A stretch of 64,000 nt of DNA from positions 620,001 through 684,000 of the forward strand of contig JBBPUQ010000007.1 in NCBI GenBank assembly GCA_038501195.1. The letters run 5' to 3'. This document shows positions 1-12,068 of the stretch, in pieces. Each line of letters opens with the position of its first letter. Within the stretch, counting starts at the first letter, position 1. Below the pieces are notes generated by a model. That model searched no databases. It had not been told where the DNA came from and saw only the letters and a list, made by a program, of their open reading frames with translations. A program made the translations under genes and the position numbers. The DNA is from Nemania diffusa (taxonomy: Eukaryota; Ascomycota; Sordariomycetes; Xylariales; Xylariaceae).

Positions 1-1590
1 TTGCTAATTTAAAGTTTTTTATAAAAACTTTAGTTTAGTTATAACTTTTTTATTTTTAATATATATATTAAACTTTTTTGCTTAACTATATTTAAAAGTT
101 TTATAAAACTTTTAAAAAACTTGAAAGCAAATAAAATAATTTTTTACTAAAAGCTTTTTAAACTAAATTTAATATAAATATCGATTTTATAAATTAATAT
201 ATTATATAATATTAAATTAATTATTAAAAATATAAACAGTTTAAAAAAAAACAAAATATAGCGCTTAAAAAAAAAACAGTTTGGGAATTTTTGAAAAAAA
301 AGCATTAGCAGTTAAATCTAATAATATAAACTGATATTTAAGCACTAATAGATTTATTTAAGCTTTTTGTTTAAAATAACTAAAGTATATAGTTTAATTA
401 ACTAAATATATAAATTATATTTTCTGTTTAAAATAATTAAAGCGTACAATTTAATTAATTAAATATATAAATTAATTAAAAAATATAAATTAATTAAAAA
501 GTACAACTTGATTTAAAAATATAAATTATTTAAAACATATAAATTAATTAAAATAATTAAAAAGTATAAATTAATTAAAAAATATAAAACAAAGTAGTTA
601 AACTATAAAAATATATTTAAAATTAGTAACAATTTATATAAAACATTATATAACAGCTAAATAAAATCAAAACTTTATTAAAAGATTTTTTTTATTATAT
701 AGTACTGCTTATATATTTCAGTTATTTAAAGTTTTAAACAATTAATTAAGTTTTGTTAAATTTATAACTAGTTATATAGTTTAAATTTGCTTTATAAATA
801 CAACAACTAAATAATTTTAAATTTATTAATATATATTAAATATTTGCTATTTAGATTGTTTGTTTTTATATATAACTTATTTTATAGTATATATTGTTTT
901 TTGTTAATTATTAAAAATTTGTTATTTTTTTATGTTTTTAAGCTAAACTTATTATAATTAATTATTATTAACTAGCTGCTACTACAGCTATTTTTAACAA
1001 TAGTAAAATAGATTTTAAGTTTTATAGTTATTAATTTTTTTTTTTAAAGCAAGTTTTTTATTTTGTTTAGTTTTATTAATAAAATATAACATATTTTAAA
1101 AAAACTTTATATATATTTTTTTTTTTTAACAATGCTTTTTTTACTGTTTAATAAAAAAACAAATATAACTTTATTTTTTTTAAAAAAAAGCACTTAAAAT
1201 ATATTTAAAAATTTTAAAAAAAGTTTAGCACTTATATTATTAACATTATTTTAAAAGTCGCTAGCTATAAATTTAATATTTAAAATTTATATATTATATT
1301 TTATGTTTTATTATTTAATTTTAAAAATAGCAAATAATAGTTAATATATATTTTATTTATAATATATATAAATAATTTTTTTTTTGTTTATATATTGTTT
1401 TAACTAATATTATATTGCAAAAATATGATTTTTGGCTTAAGTACTAGAAATTGTAAAATTATATAACTAAATAAAATTTATAAAGCTTTAAGCTATAAAT
1501 TTAAATTATATACTTTATTTTGTAGCTTTTTATTAAACTTATTTTTTAGCTTAGTATATCATCTAAATAGGTTTTTATACTAGAATTTAG
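1..1590. repeat. AT-rich, RIP-like block (probable decayed repeat)
   Basis: This stretch is almost all A and T, with long A and T runs and no open frame of useful length. The few remaining C residues sit mostly in CT contexts and the G residues in AG contexts (many AGCT/AGC/GCT words), while CpA, TpG and CpG are scarce. That is what repeat-induced point mutation leaves, since it converts CpA to TpA on both strands. Composition switches to ordinary within a few tens of bases near 1590-1620. It is probably the edge of an AT-isochore or an inactivated transposon; no transposon family can be recognised. Confidence 0.75.
440..590. repeat. Diverged AT-rich short tandem repeat
   Basis: Inside the AT-rich block a unit close to TATAAATTAATTAAAAA recurs about seven times with substitutions and spacer changes. 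It looks like a decayed minisatellite or a self-similar piece of a RIP-mutated element. Unit borders are approximate. Confidence 0.5.
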
Positions 1591-4107
1591 CTTTTGTGTA
1601 CTAATTGAGTGTTTTTATATTCGTGAGTGCCTTGCTGAGTAAGGTAGGAGTTACTATACCCCCTCCCCTTCGTATGTACGGTACTTTCAGTGTTGCAGGA
1701 GCGGGAGTGGAGATGTGACGCCGGTAGTTTTGTCTCCACGTCGAAACCCCATCATCCTGCGAAGGCCCGATTCCAAATATATGTTTACGTCCTCTATCCA
1801 ATATTTGGCGGGGTGTTGTGAAGTAGTGGCATTACCGTTACTTACACAGCGCGGGTATTGAGGCCTCTCGCAAATTCGGAGTCTCTCTTCGTACCTACTT
1901 AGACACTTGAGAAATTCTCCGCCCGTTGTGGACCTAATGATAGTGTAATGCAGCAATTTCCCCTGTTTTTGGGGGGTCAGAAACGGCAATGATCTGCATC
2001 GCCTTACAGTATTTGTCGCGATGTGTATCGGTGTTTGATTATATAAGATGAACACTTGGATAGATCGGAATAGCTGTCGTGGAACTGCCTAGACCGTTGT
2101 GACCTTGACATTCGCCACGAGTCTATCGTATCACGCATGAATCTCTCTTCCCTTTTGTGTCTCAGTTGTTTGGTATGTACATACACTAGACCAGAGACCT
2201 ACTTGACTTCTGGTCTCGAAGATCTACCTATTTGCAATTTTGGACTGCTTAGGCCTTTAATTTCTCGGCAATCCGAACCAGAATTGTCCTAGTTACCTAT
2301 TAGAAGAGGTACCCGAGAAGCGAATTATCCGCATCCTATCAGTGCTGCCTGACCGTATTATAAGATTGTAAGATTGCGTCCGTACACTGCCGTACCAGAA
2401 CCTCGGGGTTAGCAACATGTGATATGATGCCACAAGAAGTCTTGACAGCCAACATCACCAGACGCACGGCACAGACTTTTCGTTGATAATTCCGCCACCG
2501 TGCTTGTATCTAGCGAATCAGCAAGATCTTGATTTCTATAGCACATCCGAGATGAGAAGGTGAAAATGTGAAGGTTGAGCTGAAAGTGCTAGACCGCCTA
2601 CACAAAGCACGATGCAGCCATTACAACAAAATATCGATAACAGAGGTCAAGAAGCGAGGGATCCAGACTTCGCTGATGCTCCAAGGATGATCTTAGCAGG
2701 AGGCTAATGTGCATGCTCACAGTTGTCGGTTCCTTGCTACCTAATCGAGAAGGGCAAAATGCTCGGGCGTTGGAGTCGCTGTCTCGGTTGATCCTGATGT
2801 TGCAATGTCAATACCGACATGCAAATAAAGAGGGTCTCCGAAAAGTCCTTAGATGTCCAGTCCCCCGCCGTTCCATTGCAGGCGCCCCTGGCTGCAGGAA
2901 GCACGAATCATGAGGCTCAAGAAGTAACAATGTTCGGCAGCACTAAGCCCTATTGCGATAAATTTAACGAGATGTAAGCCGGATCCCAGACGAATGCAGA
3001 CGTAGTAGTAGTCAAAGCTACGGTAGTCATCGCTACCGGAGAGCTGCGATTGGTTACCGTAGGTGCCGAGGATGATACAGAGAGGAACGATGATGTCTGA
3101 AAACCCGACATTTTCTTAGTTGCCGGCTTCTCCTAATAATCTTTCGAAGTGGGAGCAACATCCCTGATATTATGTTGCTGTAGATTTCTAATACGGTATT
3201 ACCGGGAAGGGGCTGCATCGGTGATTACGAGAATGTTGTATGTTCATCTTGCGTATATTCCATCCTGTCACGCCGGCCGAATCCTGCCGATGCCGATAGG
3301 TATACTATATATTCGGGACCGTTATCTTCTACGCAGTACTTATAGGTAGGTATCTTATAGGTCAAGTCACTCCGTACCTGCTGCCCAGCTATGGAGGTGT
3401 GGAGTGCGGTCGTCATCAACGGATCTCGACAAGCTCACACGGCGACCCACTCGTTCCGTGAGACGCCACGCCGTTATTCTGAACCGGGAACACACGATAC
3501 CTAGATGAAGAGGGTTTCATTTCTAGAACGAATACCTATATACCGATCTATAACTTTAGTAGCAGTCATCATTTTGGTATATCTAGCCTTCAAGGAATAA
3601 GTCATCTTAAACAAACACATACTGACAAATATAAAACACGACTTCTAGAGATCTGACTAATCATGTGCAAATAATGATTGTATATCTTAGTATGTCGGCA
3701 CTCTTTTCTACGATCCTTCGTCGGTCGCCATGAAGTCGTATAAGTAGATTTTCGGGTTGAAATCACCAACTATTCAAAGACTGTCTGAGACCCAGCAGAA
3801 TGGACCTAGACAAGCTAGGCCAGGGGCCGGCGGGCAAGGCGGGGCGGGACTGCCACGTTACATAGCGCAATGAAAGCACTACCATACCTTATATAGCCTA
3901 GCGTTGATGGGATTTGTTTCCGCGTTATAACCGGTCTCTCAAAGCACTTAATAGGCATCAGCTGTAATTGTGTGTCATATTACTACAGCGGTAAAGCAAT
4001 AGCCGGTAAATGAGTAAATATTAAAGTGAACAAAGCAATTACAAAAAATTGAAGAGATGTTACAGAGTTGCGAAGGTGCCTAAAGTCGTATACATGGTAT
4101 GGTTGGT

Positions 4108-4145
4108 CTAAGGTATCTACCTACTTACCTATCTAGGTAGGCAGT
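4108..4145. repeat. CCTA/TAGG-rich imperfect palindrome
   Basis: Alternating CTAC, CTAT and TAGG words can pair with each other across this tract. It belongs to the dispersed CCTA/TAGG group seen only in spacers of this window. Confidence 0.5.
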
Positions 4146-6751
4146 TAAAGAGGGTATATATGTACGTTATGTAGGTAGAGTGGATGGCGGCCTTCTTGTT
4201 GCCATCCTTGTAAATGGTGTATATAGTATAGATATACATATAGGTAGAGGTAGGTACATCCGTACAGTCTGCGGAAGTATATTCTGTCCTTACCTAAGGC
4301 AGGAGGTACTGTAAGGCAATGGAAGACACAAAATGCAGAGCAGCAGCGGTACAGTGCTATACCTATTGATTACCTAGCTTAAGTAAGCACCCGCCGCTAG
4401 TGCACTTAGCGCACAAGCCCGGGTACGACGCTACAGTAGCGTACAGATATCCACGCAAGCGCTTGTTTCTCCTCTCTGCTCCGCTCTCCCTTGTCTGCGC
4501 TCACTCGCCTCGTTTGTTCGGGCGTCTTGGCAAATCTAACGCTCTCGGGAGGCTGTACCTATTTGGACAGTTTCGCTTACCGTGAGCCAATCATAAATTT
4601 TCCGGTTCGCTTCTCGATGCAACCTCGATCTAAAGGTAGCTCCTCTTTTGGTATCGTCGTCAGCTTATACCTCATCCAGTCACTTACTACTACCTACTTA
4701 CAAACACGCACTCCATACATACATACAGTACACACGGCACAATCCCACATCCGCGTCCTCGTCGCTATCGTTTGCCTGTTCCGTGGAATTCATGAGAGAT
4801 ATGACTAAACTTCTCAATAGCCCTTACCGTTTCCAGCCAAACACCGGGATGTGGGCTGTAGTGTAGTGTAGGAATGAGCTGCGGTATCATTTGTTCTGCT
4901 TCCTGATGTGACCTCCCGGGTCCTAGGCTCCCGAGTTTTCGAGTTTTCAAGTTTTCAGGCACAGAGCCACCAAGTGTTGTTGCTTCCAGATCAATCCTGA
5001 GTCCCGGTCCCGACCCCGGAAAGAGGAGTTGCTGGTGCATATTCGGGTGGGCTTGTCGATCGTGGACCCTGAGCCTTTTTTTAATTTTTAATTTTTTTCC
5101 CTCTCCTTTCTCCGCCATTTGACATTGTACACGCTGCACTACTACATACCTGGTTAGACATGGGATGGACATGTGCATTCCCGGGCCCCAAGTAACCAAC
5201 TAACCATAGACAATACTGACATTGGTATGCCGTACTCAGTGACTGTTGAGCACGAGACTCCGGGTTTCTCTATCAACAGCTGATGCTATTGCCATCGGCC
5301 GCTGACCGACATGCCTGCTTTCATGTGCGTGCTGGGCCATGCAACCTCGCTTCTTTCGACCCAATCGTCGGTGGACTCGTCTGTTTAGGCTATCTGCCTC
5401 GTACATAATAAGCTATCGTGACGGGTGCATCATGTCACAACTAAGCTAATGCCACACAACTACTCGATCTAGGTATCTACAGACTACTACCTGCCTTACA
5501 TCTACTCCTATCTAGCATGTGCAAATACATACTACCTACTACCTATCTAGCTATATACGCTACGGCGTACGGTACGGTACAGTACACAACGTACAAGGAA
5601 GACCCCCCTCGCTCGACCCACCACGGGTGTGAGAGCCAACCCACCTTGGATCGACCCTCTTGGTCTCAGCTGATGAGCCCTGAGTATGCTGAACGCTTTA
5701 GCTCTTCCATGGTGCGCCGCAATGTCCATCATTCCAGCCTACTGGTTCCACCGAGATTGGTCTTCCAGAACTCGTCCTCTGGCGTCTTGGCGAGACCATA
5801 ATTTATGCCATTGACGTGATTATCTGACCGAAGCTAGGCTGGACTGTTGCTCCTCAACCGTGAACAGAGACGCCAGGAGCAGGGCTCGCTCGCTTCTTGT
5901 GAACCGCGCCGTCCAGTCGTTTCATTGTTCCATGCTATCATGTCCGTCAAGTCTGTTCCAAACGCCCCCTTTGCCATGCGGCTGTGCTAGATCGCTCCCG
6001 ACAACCCCCTCGCATGTAGACTACTTGCTTGTGCCCACCGCTTGTTATTAGTTCATCGTGGCTAATTCTTTAGCCCTTTTTTCATCTCTCCTCCTTGCAA
6101 ATAAGCGAGCCAACGTGCATGTACGGATATACTTAGTTGTCAGTAACGTTTGGGTACCATGGCCATCTAGGATGTCGGTATTCGTTCCGCCGGCCAGTCC
6201 ATACTCGTCACGTCGTCGAGTCTTATTCGTCGAACAAGCGACTCTATGACAGCTTCCGCCCTATGTTGGGAGATCAAAATTTAACAAAGCCTGGCAGCAA
6301 CTCTCTTAAACTCGCATGTGGTAATGTGTGATCTAACTGTTCTTGCCCGTCCTCTGGATCCAACTCAGACGTGCAGTCCACCAGGTCATCTGCGTAAATA
6401 GGTGCTTGCGTCGGTCGTAATGCTAGTGGGAACTCTCGTTCTTAGAGAAGGGATAGAACCGAGAGCACTTTCATTTAACCCTCATCACTTGTTAAAATTC
6501 TATAACTTTTCTCGCATCCAGCTTGCTCAGTCAGTTACCTCGAGCGGTCCTGACGCGTATTACCACATCTGCTTGCTCTCTCTCCCTTGGCCGTCCCTAT
6601 TTCTAGACCTAGGGATTCTTTGTCAGCCAAGCGTAACCCCTTATCACTACAACAGCAAGGGCGAACCTCTGTTAACCCTGATATCTTCCCAGGGTAACGG
6701 CCTGATCGTCCAAATCTCACTTGGTGCGGAGCTTACGTTCCATTCTCCGCC

Positions 6752-6763
6752 TATATAATAAAA
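6752..6763 (+). promoter_or_regulatory. TATA-like element close to the first ATG
   Basis: A TATATAATAAAA run lies only about 20 nt before the ATG at 6778. If it is a working TATA box, transcription would begin at or after that ATG, which favours the methionine at 7021 as the real start of the next gene. This is composition-based inference only. Confidence 0.3.
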
Positions 6764-6777
6764 CGACGTGAGCAGTC

Positions 6778-8511
6778 ATGCGAATCATGGGGCCAAGTTT
6801 AAGGACAGAACCGGCAACTCCCACGGATCCCTGTGCCGTCAACGCAACCCCCCGTTTGGCTTTTCTGTCTTTCCACACTGCCCAGCCTACTAGCACCACC
6901 TCCAAGGCACCTCAGTCAAAAAGGTCGACAGCCGGCGTGCCATGTCCCACAAGACGGCTCCGGCTATCTGCTCACAACACATCCCTCGTTGCACAACCCG
7001 ATCCTACCTCTGTCACACCGATGACCCGACCTCGCCCATCCCGTTCGGTTCGGGCAATGATAGAGAGCTCTGTGCCTAGCCTGAAAATTGAAGCTATCTC
7101 TATGGTACCTGCGAAACAGCTCCTGAGAACCTTTAAAGTTAAGCTAGCTGACGAGAGAACCTTGTTATTAAACTTACCACCGCCTCCTACCAGGCTTCTT
7201 CGCTCTGAACAGTGGATATTGCAATCAGAAGCAGCCATAATTGAGTGGTTGCGAGAAGATGTATGCAAACAACCAAATAAAGACATTCAATACCACAACG
7301 AGAAAAGTACTGGAAAACGTCCCCAAGGAGAGGACTTGCCAAGAAGATGGACTAGCCAGCCTGCTTCGGACATATCATTCCCACTCGAAGACCAGCTATT
7401 TACTTATCTGCCAACTTTAATCAAACATTCACCTGCATCGACGGAAACTGGTTCAGCATTTAGTCTGTTCGAGCCAACGCCAGGTGACCCTATGTCTAGC
7501 TTGGGCAAACCTCTGACCCATACCGAACGGAAATCTATCAACTTTCAAAAGGGTCGCTTGGTACGGCGTATTGCCGACATCACGTCACCAAATGGGAAAT
7601 TCGGACAAGCCGTGACAGTAGTCGGACAACCTCGGGCGTCTGAAAATGTCCAGAGGGCGGCCCGGGACACGAAGCCCGATTTCGATGGCGCAGATAGCTG
7701 GAGAAAAACCTTTCACATACTTCTCGAAGGCATCCTCAGAGACGGCGAAGACTTGGCAGTGACGATGAGTTACGAATTGGTCAGAACGACCTTCCACAAG
7801 TTTGGCCATTTATTAGACGCTGTCACCACGTCTCGATTAGTATTGTGTGATGCCGACGAAGATGATATCGTGCTCGTAGCGAGGTCGGAAAGGGCATCTA
7901 AGGGGAAAGAGCAACAAGAAATCGAAGACCAGAAACGGCCCACAAACGCTGCAGTAGAACCTGGCGAAACTCTTGCCGGCCCATCCATAAAGTCCGAAGA
8001 CCCCTTGGCCGAAGACGATGCGGGTGACATCAAGATCACGGGTCTGCGAGACTGGAGCAGCTGCATATTCGGCGACCCCTTATTTGCGACCGTCTTCTCC
8101 CACCCAACCCCTGAGTTCGACCAGGGCTTCCGACACCAAGACGAAAGCCCCGTGATAAAAAAGGAATACGACGACGATGACGACGAGGAGAAGCATCAGC
8201 AGCAGCAGAAATACCAAGGCATCGACATCATAGAAGATCCGGACAACGCGCCGACCCGCATCCTCCTCTACGAGTGCTACCACGCCACCGCGTCCATCGT
8301 CAGACAGTTCTACCGCCCCGACGCCGACAGCAGCGAGCGCGAGATCGCCGCGCGGCGCCGCCTCGTCGCGGCCCTCGCCAAGCTCGACCGGGTCCCCGCC
8401 AGCGAGTCCGCGAGCAAGAGATCCCGGCCACCCAGCCGCGACGACTGGCCCGCGAAGCGGCCCCGCGGCGACACGCCTCTGTTTGACGACAAAGGCGCGG
8501 CGGCGAAGTAG
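6778..8511 (+). CDS. APH-like phosphotransferase-family protein with eroded catalytic loop
   Basis: One open exon of 577 codons. Residues about 100-440 resemble the fungal branch of the aminoglycoside phosphotransferase/choline-kinase-like fold. An N-lobe segment (about 113-160) is followed by a helical region and two late-lobe motifs. At 354-367 the loop that normally reads HxDxxxxN retains the Asp (LCDADEDD), but the His and Asn are replaced. At 423-434 the metal-binding motif is kept as LRDW followed by FGDPL. An acidic insert of about 50 residues separates the two. The C-terminus is highly charged, with poly-Asp/Glu (about 465-472), a Gln run and a basic KRSR/KRPR tail that could be a nuclear localisation signal. 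The first 81 residues are low-complexity and may be untranslated; Met82 at 7021 is the alternative start. Substrate is unknown and it may be a pseudokinase. It ends 477 nt from the convergent COG6. Confidence 0.72.
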   Translation: MRIMGPSLRTEPATPTDPCAVNATPRLAFLSFHTAQPTSTTSKAPQSKRSTAGVPCPTRRLRLSAHNTSLVAQPDPTSVTPMTRPRPSRSVRAMIESSVPSLKIEAISMVPAKQLLRTFKVKLADERTLLLNLPPPPTRLLRSEQWILQSEAAIIEWLREDVCKQPNKDIQYHNEKSTGKRPQGEDLPRRWTSQPASDISFPLEDQLFTYLPTLIKHSPASTETGSAFSLFEPTPGDPMSSLGKPLTHTERKSINFQKGRLVRRIADITSPNGKFGQAVTVVGQPRASENVQRAARDTKPDFDGADSWRKTFHILLEGILRDGEDLAVTMSYELVRTTFHKFGHLLDAVTTSRLVLCDADEDDIVLVARSERASKGKEQQEIEDQKRPTNAAVEPGETLAGPSIKSEDPLAEDDAGDIKITGLRDWSSCIFGDPLFATVFSHPTPEFDQGFRHQDESPVIKKEYDDDDDEEKHQQQQKYQGIDIIEDPDNAPTRILLYECYHATASIVRQFYRPDADSSEREIAARRRLVAALAKLDRVPASESASKRSRPPSRDDWPAKRPRGDTPLFDDKGAAAK

Positions 8512-8988
8512 CCGTGGGAGAAGGGGAAGGGGAATGAATAGGGGATCGCACATTAGGGCAACGTACATGGCATGGGATCGGGTTTACAGCAGGCACTCTG
8601 GGATACGGAAAAGATGGGGTTACGACTAGAGATTGGGGACATAGAGGTTGCATGTGTATGCGCATAGATACATACATACACGCACGCACGCATGACATAC
8701 ATCAGATTCGGCGTATTTAATTTGTCTGGCGGGCCTTGGGTACGGAGCAGCTAGCTCTAGCATATCACAGCGTTGGGAAATACGAGGACCTGGGACTACT
8801 ACCTTAGGTTACCTTAAGTCTGTTTTAATACACATATACGGATGCAAAGTCGCAGAGCAAAATACAAACTGGACTACATTCTCATTCTACATTCTCTATT
8901 CTATGATGGGCCTTGTTACCGTTGATATCGATGTTGACAGGTGATGTTCGTAATTGGTAGATACTACATAATTATAGCATTGGCTCCA
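8512..8988. other. Convergent spacer, APH-like gene / COG6
   Basis: The 3' regions of two converging genes. It holds a short CATA/CACG microsatellite around 8665-8695 and no coding signal. Confidence 0.6.
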
Positions 8989-11241
8989 TCACGATAATAA
9001 AACCCTGACCTCCCCCGCCGTCCTCGGGAATAGCTCCCTCAAGCTCATCTCCTCGCCGCCCTGCGCCTTCCCCTCGTCTGCGAGCACGAGCAGCTCCTCG
9101 ACGTGCTCGAAGTCAGCGCAGAAGCGTTCGGCAGCCTCCTCCGTGACCTCGCGCGCTCGGCGGGCGTCCTGTAGGTTCGCGAGGTTTTCGAGGGCGTCCA
9201 TGACGGCCGACGGCAGGAAGTCGTCGAGGCCCTGGCTCGCGGCGGCGAGCGCATTAGGCCGCACCGGGTCGAGCGTCGCGACCTTCGCGATATCAGCGGG
9301 GGAGTCGGCGTGTAATGGCTTGAGGGCAGAGAATAGGGGCGCGAGGGACGACTCCGCGACAAGGAAGTTGTACTGCGAGGCGGCGAGAGCGGCGGCGTGC
9401 TCGTCGGCCTTGGCCCGCAGGCGCGCAAGGCGACGCGATGTGAAGCGCGCATGGGGCTGCAGCGTCGACTGCGCGGCGAGCAGGCAGTTGAGCACGAAGA
9501 TGGAGTCCGAGGGCGCAGGGATCTTGCGCGCCATGTTCTCGCAGCCCGTGAGGAACGGGTCGAAGGATTCAGCGAGGATAGGCTGGAATTCGTCGTCTTC
9601 ATCATCATCTTCTTCTTCTTCTTCTGATTCTTCGTCTGATCCTTCACGCTTGTTGTGTTTAGAGGTCGATTTTTTCGGCGTGGATGAGGCGAGGGATGTC
9701 TCGTAGGTTTGCATGATGGCTGAGAGCTGCTTCAGTGCTTCCTGGAGGAAGTCGGGCGGAGCGAGATCTGCGGGGGTGTGTTGGAATTCACCTTGTAGAG
9801 TGGTGATGTGGTCTCGCATGAGCGAACGGAACTGACGCAGCGCTTCGGACTCTAGATTCGTCATCGACTGCAGTAGTATAGCATCCTCGCTATCACTGCC
9901 TAATAATCTCGAGAAAGTGAACTTGTAAAAGCCGAGCAGGTTCGCCAGCTTGTATGCGAGGATTGTCTCCTCGTTAGCCTGTATGACCTGCTCGATGCGC
10001 TGGCGTAGAATCCGCGCGGCGCCGGACACGTCGCGGTCTACGAGCTCGTTGAGAGCCTTGACGGCGTCGAATTCGGGCGGGCCCTCGTCACCCTCTTCGG
10101 CCATGAGACGCCATAGCTCGTTCTCTCGCCCTTCCTGGAGACCCTTAGCAATTTCGTTGCCGTCGGAGACGAAGAGCACCTCGAGGGCCTCCCGCTCGCT
10201 GACGGTAGCCGAGTGCGCCCACGCGAGCATGTCACCTACGTAGCGTAGGGGGTCATGGGCCGCGAGCTCAATCGGCTTGACGAAGTGGTCCTTGGCACCC
10301 GATGCCGACGTGCCCGTCAGCGCGAGGTAGAACGAGTCGGAGAGGATCTGCTCGCGGGCCTCGGCGAAGAAGTCCAGACAGCTTTGAAAGAGAGACGGCC
10401 GCTCGGCCAGCACGCGGAGCGCGCGACGCACAGATGAGTGGATCTGAGGGTTTTCGAGGTTGAGAGTCTTGAACTCTTTCTGTATCCAGCGGTACAGCTT
10501 TTGGAAGGCGTGGTTCAAGTTCTTGGACGTCTGGTCCATGATCTCGAGGCCGAGGGTCTGATTCTCGAAGCCGAGGAGGACCTCACAGTCTTTGCGTATC
10601 CGCTTTGCTTTCGCTAATAAGGCAAAGAAGCGGTCGTCAACGGGTTCCGAGGTGAGGGTGAGAGATGCCACTTCATCCTCGGTAAGCACGAAGTGCTCTC
10701 GGAAAGCTTTCAGTAGCTGTTGTTTCGTTTCTACGTTTCTCTTCCGCGTCATCAGGGAAGAGGCTTCTTCTATGGTGGCTCTTGTTGCCTCGTGAGATGC
10801 TGTGACATGGCTTTTCATCTCCTGATAGCTCTTGTTGAGCCTGTCGACGGTAGCACCAATGCGTCGTAGTTGCTACTCCAGGTTGGGTCAGTTTATCATG
10901 GCCGTTATGAGACGTATGGCTTACCAACTCACGTCGGCCACCCGCCCAAACTCGCTAATGATCTGGCCATTGCTGTCGATGACTTCTTTTTGGACATCTA
11001 GACGTAGCTGTCTTCTAGTCTCTGCGCTATTGCTTATACCGCGCTCATCTAGCAGGGCCAAGGCTTCCCGAAACTCGGCGTCCGCATATGAGGTTGAGAG
11101 CACTGATGTGACTTTAGATGATATGGGATTTGTAGTCCTGCTGCTCAGACCTGGGCTTAGGGGTATGCCAGGAGATAGGGGCCCCGGCGATGCAGCATCA
11201 CGGGGTGGCAGCTGAAGAAACCCTGGGCCGTTAGAGGCCAT
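8989..11241 (-). CDS. COG6: Conserved oligomeric Golgi complex subunit 6
   Basis: Exons on the minus strand are 11241-10933 and 10872-8989, giving 730 residues. The 60 nt intron has a GTGAGT donor, a CTGAC branch site and a TAG acceptor, and its third in-frame codon after the donor is a stop. Across the junction the protein reads FGRVAD then [13 protein letters not shown], which is the conserved Cog6 N-terminal coiled-coil region; the EEASSLM motif follows. The helical-rod body continues to the C-terminus, with one acidic low-complexity insert (Ser/Glu/Asp) about two thirds of the way along. COG6 is a lobe B subunit of the tethering complex that captures retrograde intra-Golgi vesicles and is peripheral on Golgi membranes. 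The length fits filamentous-fungal Cog6. The 5' end faces ATG9. Confidence 0.93.
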
Positions 11242-12068
11242 TGTGGGATTTATCTTCTTTTTTTTGGTCTTCTAGCGGCCTGAACTCAAACTATCACATA
11301 ATGCAATATCCTGCAGGCACCAATCTGCGAGGATGTTAATCGGAAGTAAGAGTTAATAACGCCTGTCGAACCTCATGTCATATCTCTTCTCACTCTGTTT
11401 GTCCCTGAGCGTTGAAAGCACGACCAAGGTAACTAATTGAAACTACCTAGCTGGCCAGCTGTGGTCGGCTGTAATAACCTACATTGTAGGAGGGGGTAGG
11501 TACCGCAACCTACATAGGTACCTTCTCCAAACTCCACTTTCAAGCATGGGGTTCCCGGATGACTTCACTGTGGGTACAGAGTAGGCAGTACTCTATCAAG
11601 GAGTGATAAGGTGTGCCTCCGGTAGGTACTCTGTACCCACTTATACCTACCATGCATACAGGCATCAGCATGCTGAATCAACCATCCAGGTTCAGATGAT
11701 CAATCTAGCACCTGGTGATGGTTTCTGTGTTTATGACCAACGAGGGTTCTAAGACTTCCTTTTCGTTCCTCTACTATTCTCAGCATCACGCTTCTATATT
11801 ATCCGTCTGTGAGAAGAATCCCTCGTTTCTATAACACTTAGACTACCTACGTACAGATAGTATATAGAAGATATCGAAGCCGTTCCACCTCTCTTATACC
11901 GAGTCGAGCATCTCCCCCCAATCGTCGTCCTCCAAGACAGCGCAGTCATTGCCGCCCTTGTCTTGTCAGATAACCATGATTTTAAACAAGACCTAAACAG
12001 TCCTTCATGGTATCACTACGAAGCAAGGATACAGACATCCTCTTCCTCCTGATACGCCGACTGACACG
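11242..12068. promoter_or_regulatory. Shared divergent promoter of COG6 and ATG9
   Basis: The 827 nt between the two start codons must hold both promoters. It contains a CCTACA/TGTAGG inverted repeat near 11480-11493, more TAGG words up to 11522, and pyrimidine-rich DNA before ATG9. No specific factor site could be assigned with confidence. Confidence 0.6.

Larger units (their letters stand above)
1591..6777. other. Gene-poor region of ordinary composition
   Basis: About 5.2 kb next to the AT-rich block in which I can support no gene. The open frames are short, overlap on both strands, have no recognisable domain and no convincing exon chain. It contains CCTA/TAGG-rich tracts (for example 4108-4145) and short CATA/TACA tracts near 4710-4740. 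No tRNA or other RNA gene was recognised. Confidence 0.55.

Noticed and set aside
1687..2186. Overlapping minus-strand open frames of 122 and 60 codons next to the AT block
   Set aside because: No domain, no exon chain and no codon bias like that of the real genes; probably chance frames in spacer DNA.
4765..5199. Minus-strand open frame of 144 codons
   Set aside because: Low-complexity Lys-rich and Gly/Pro-rich sequence with no recognisable family, crossed by open frames on the other strand.
8080..8698. Minus-strand open frames of 162 and 132 codons
   Set aside because: Antisense shadows of the GC-rich 3' half of the APH-like gene.
9143..9706. Plus-strand open frame of 187 codons
   Set aside because: Antisense shadow of COG6; its Ser run is the reverse of the Glu/Asp-coding tract.
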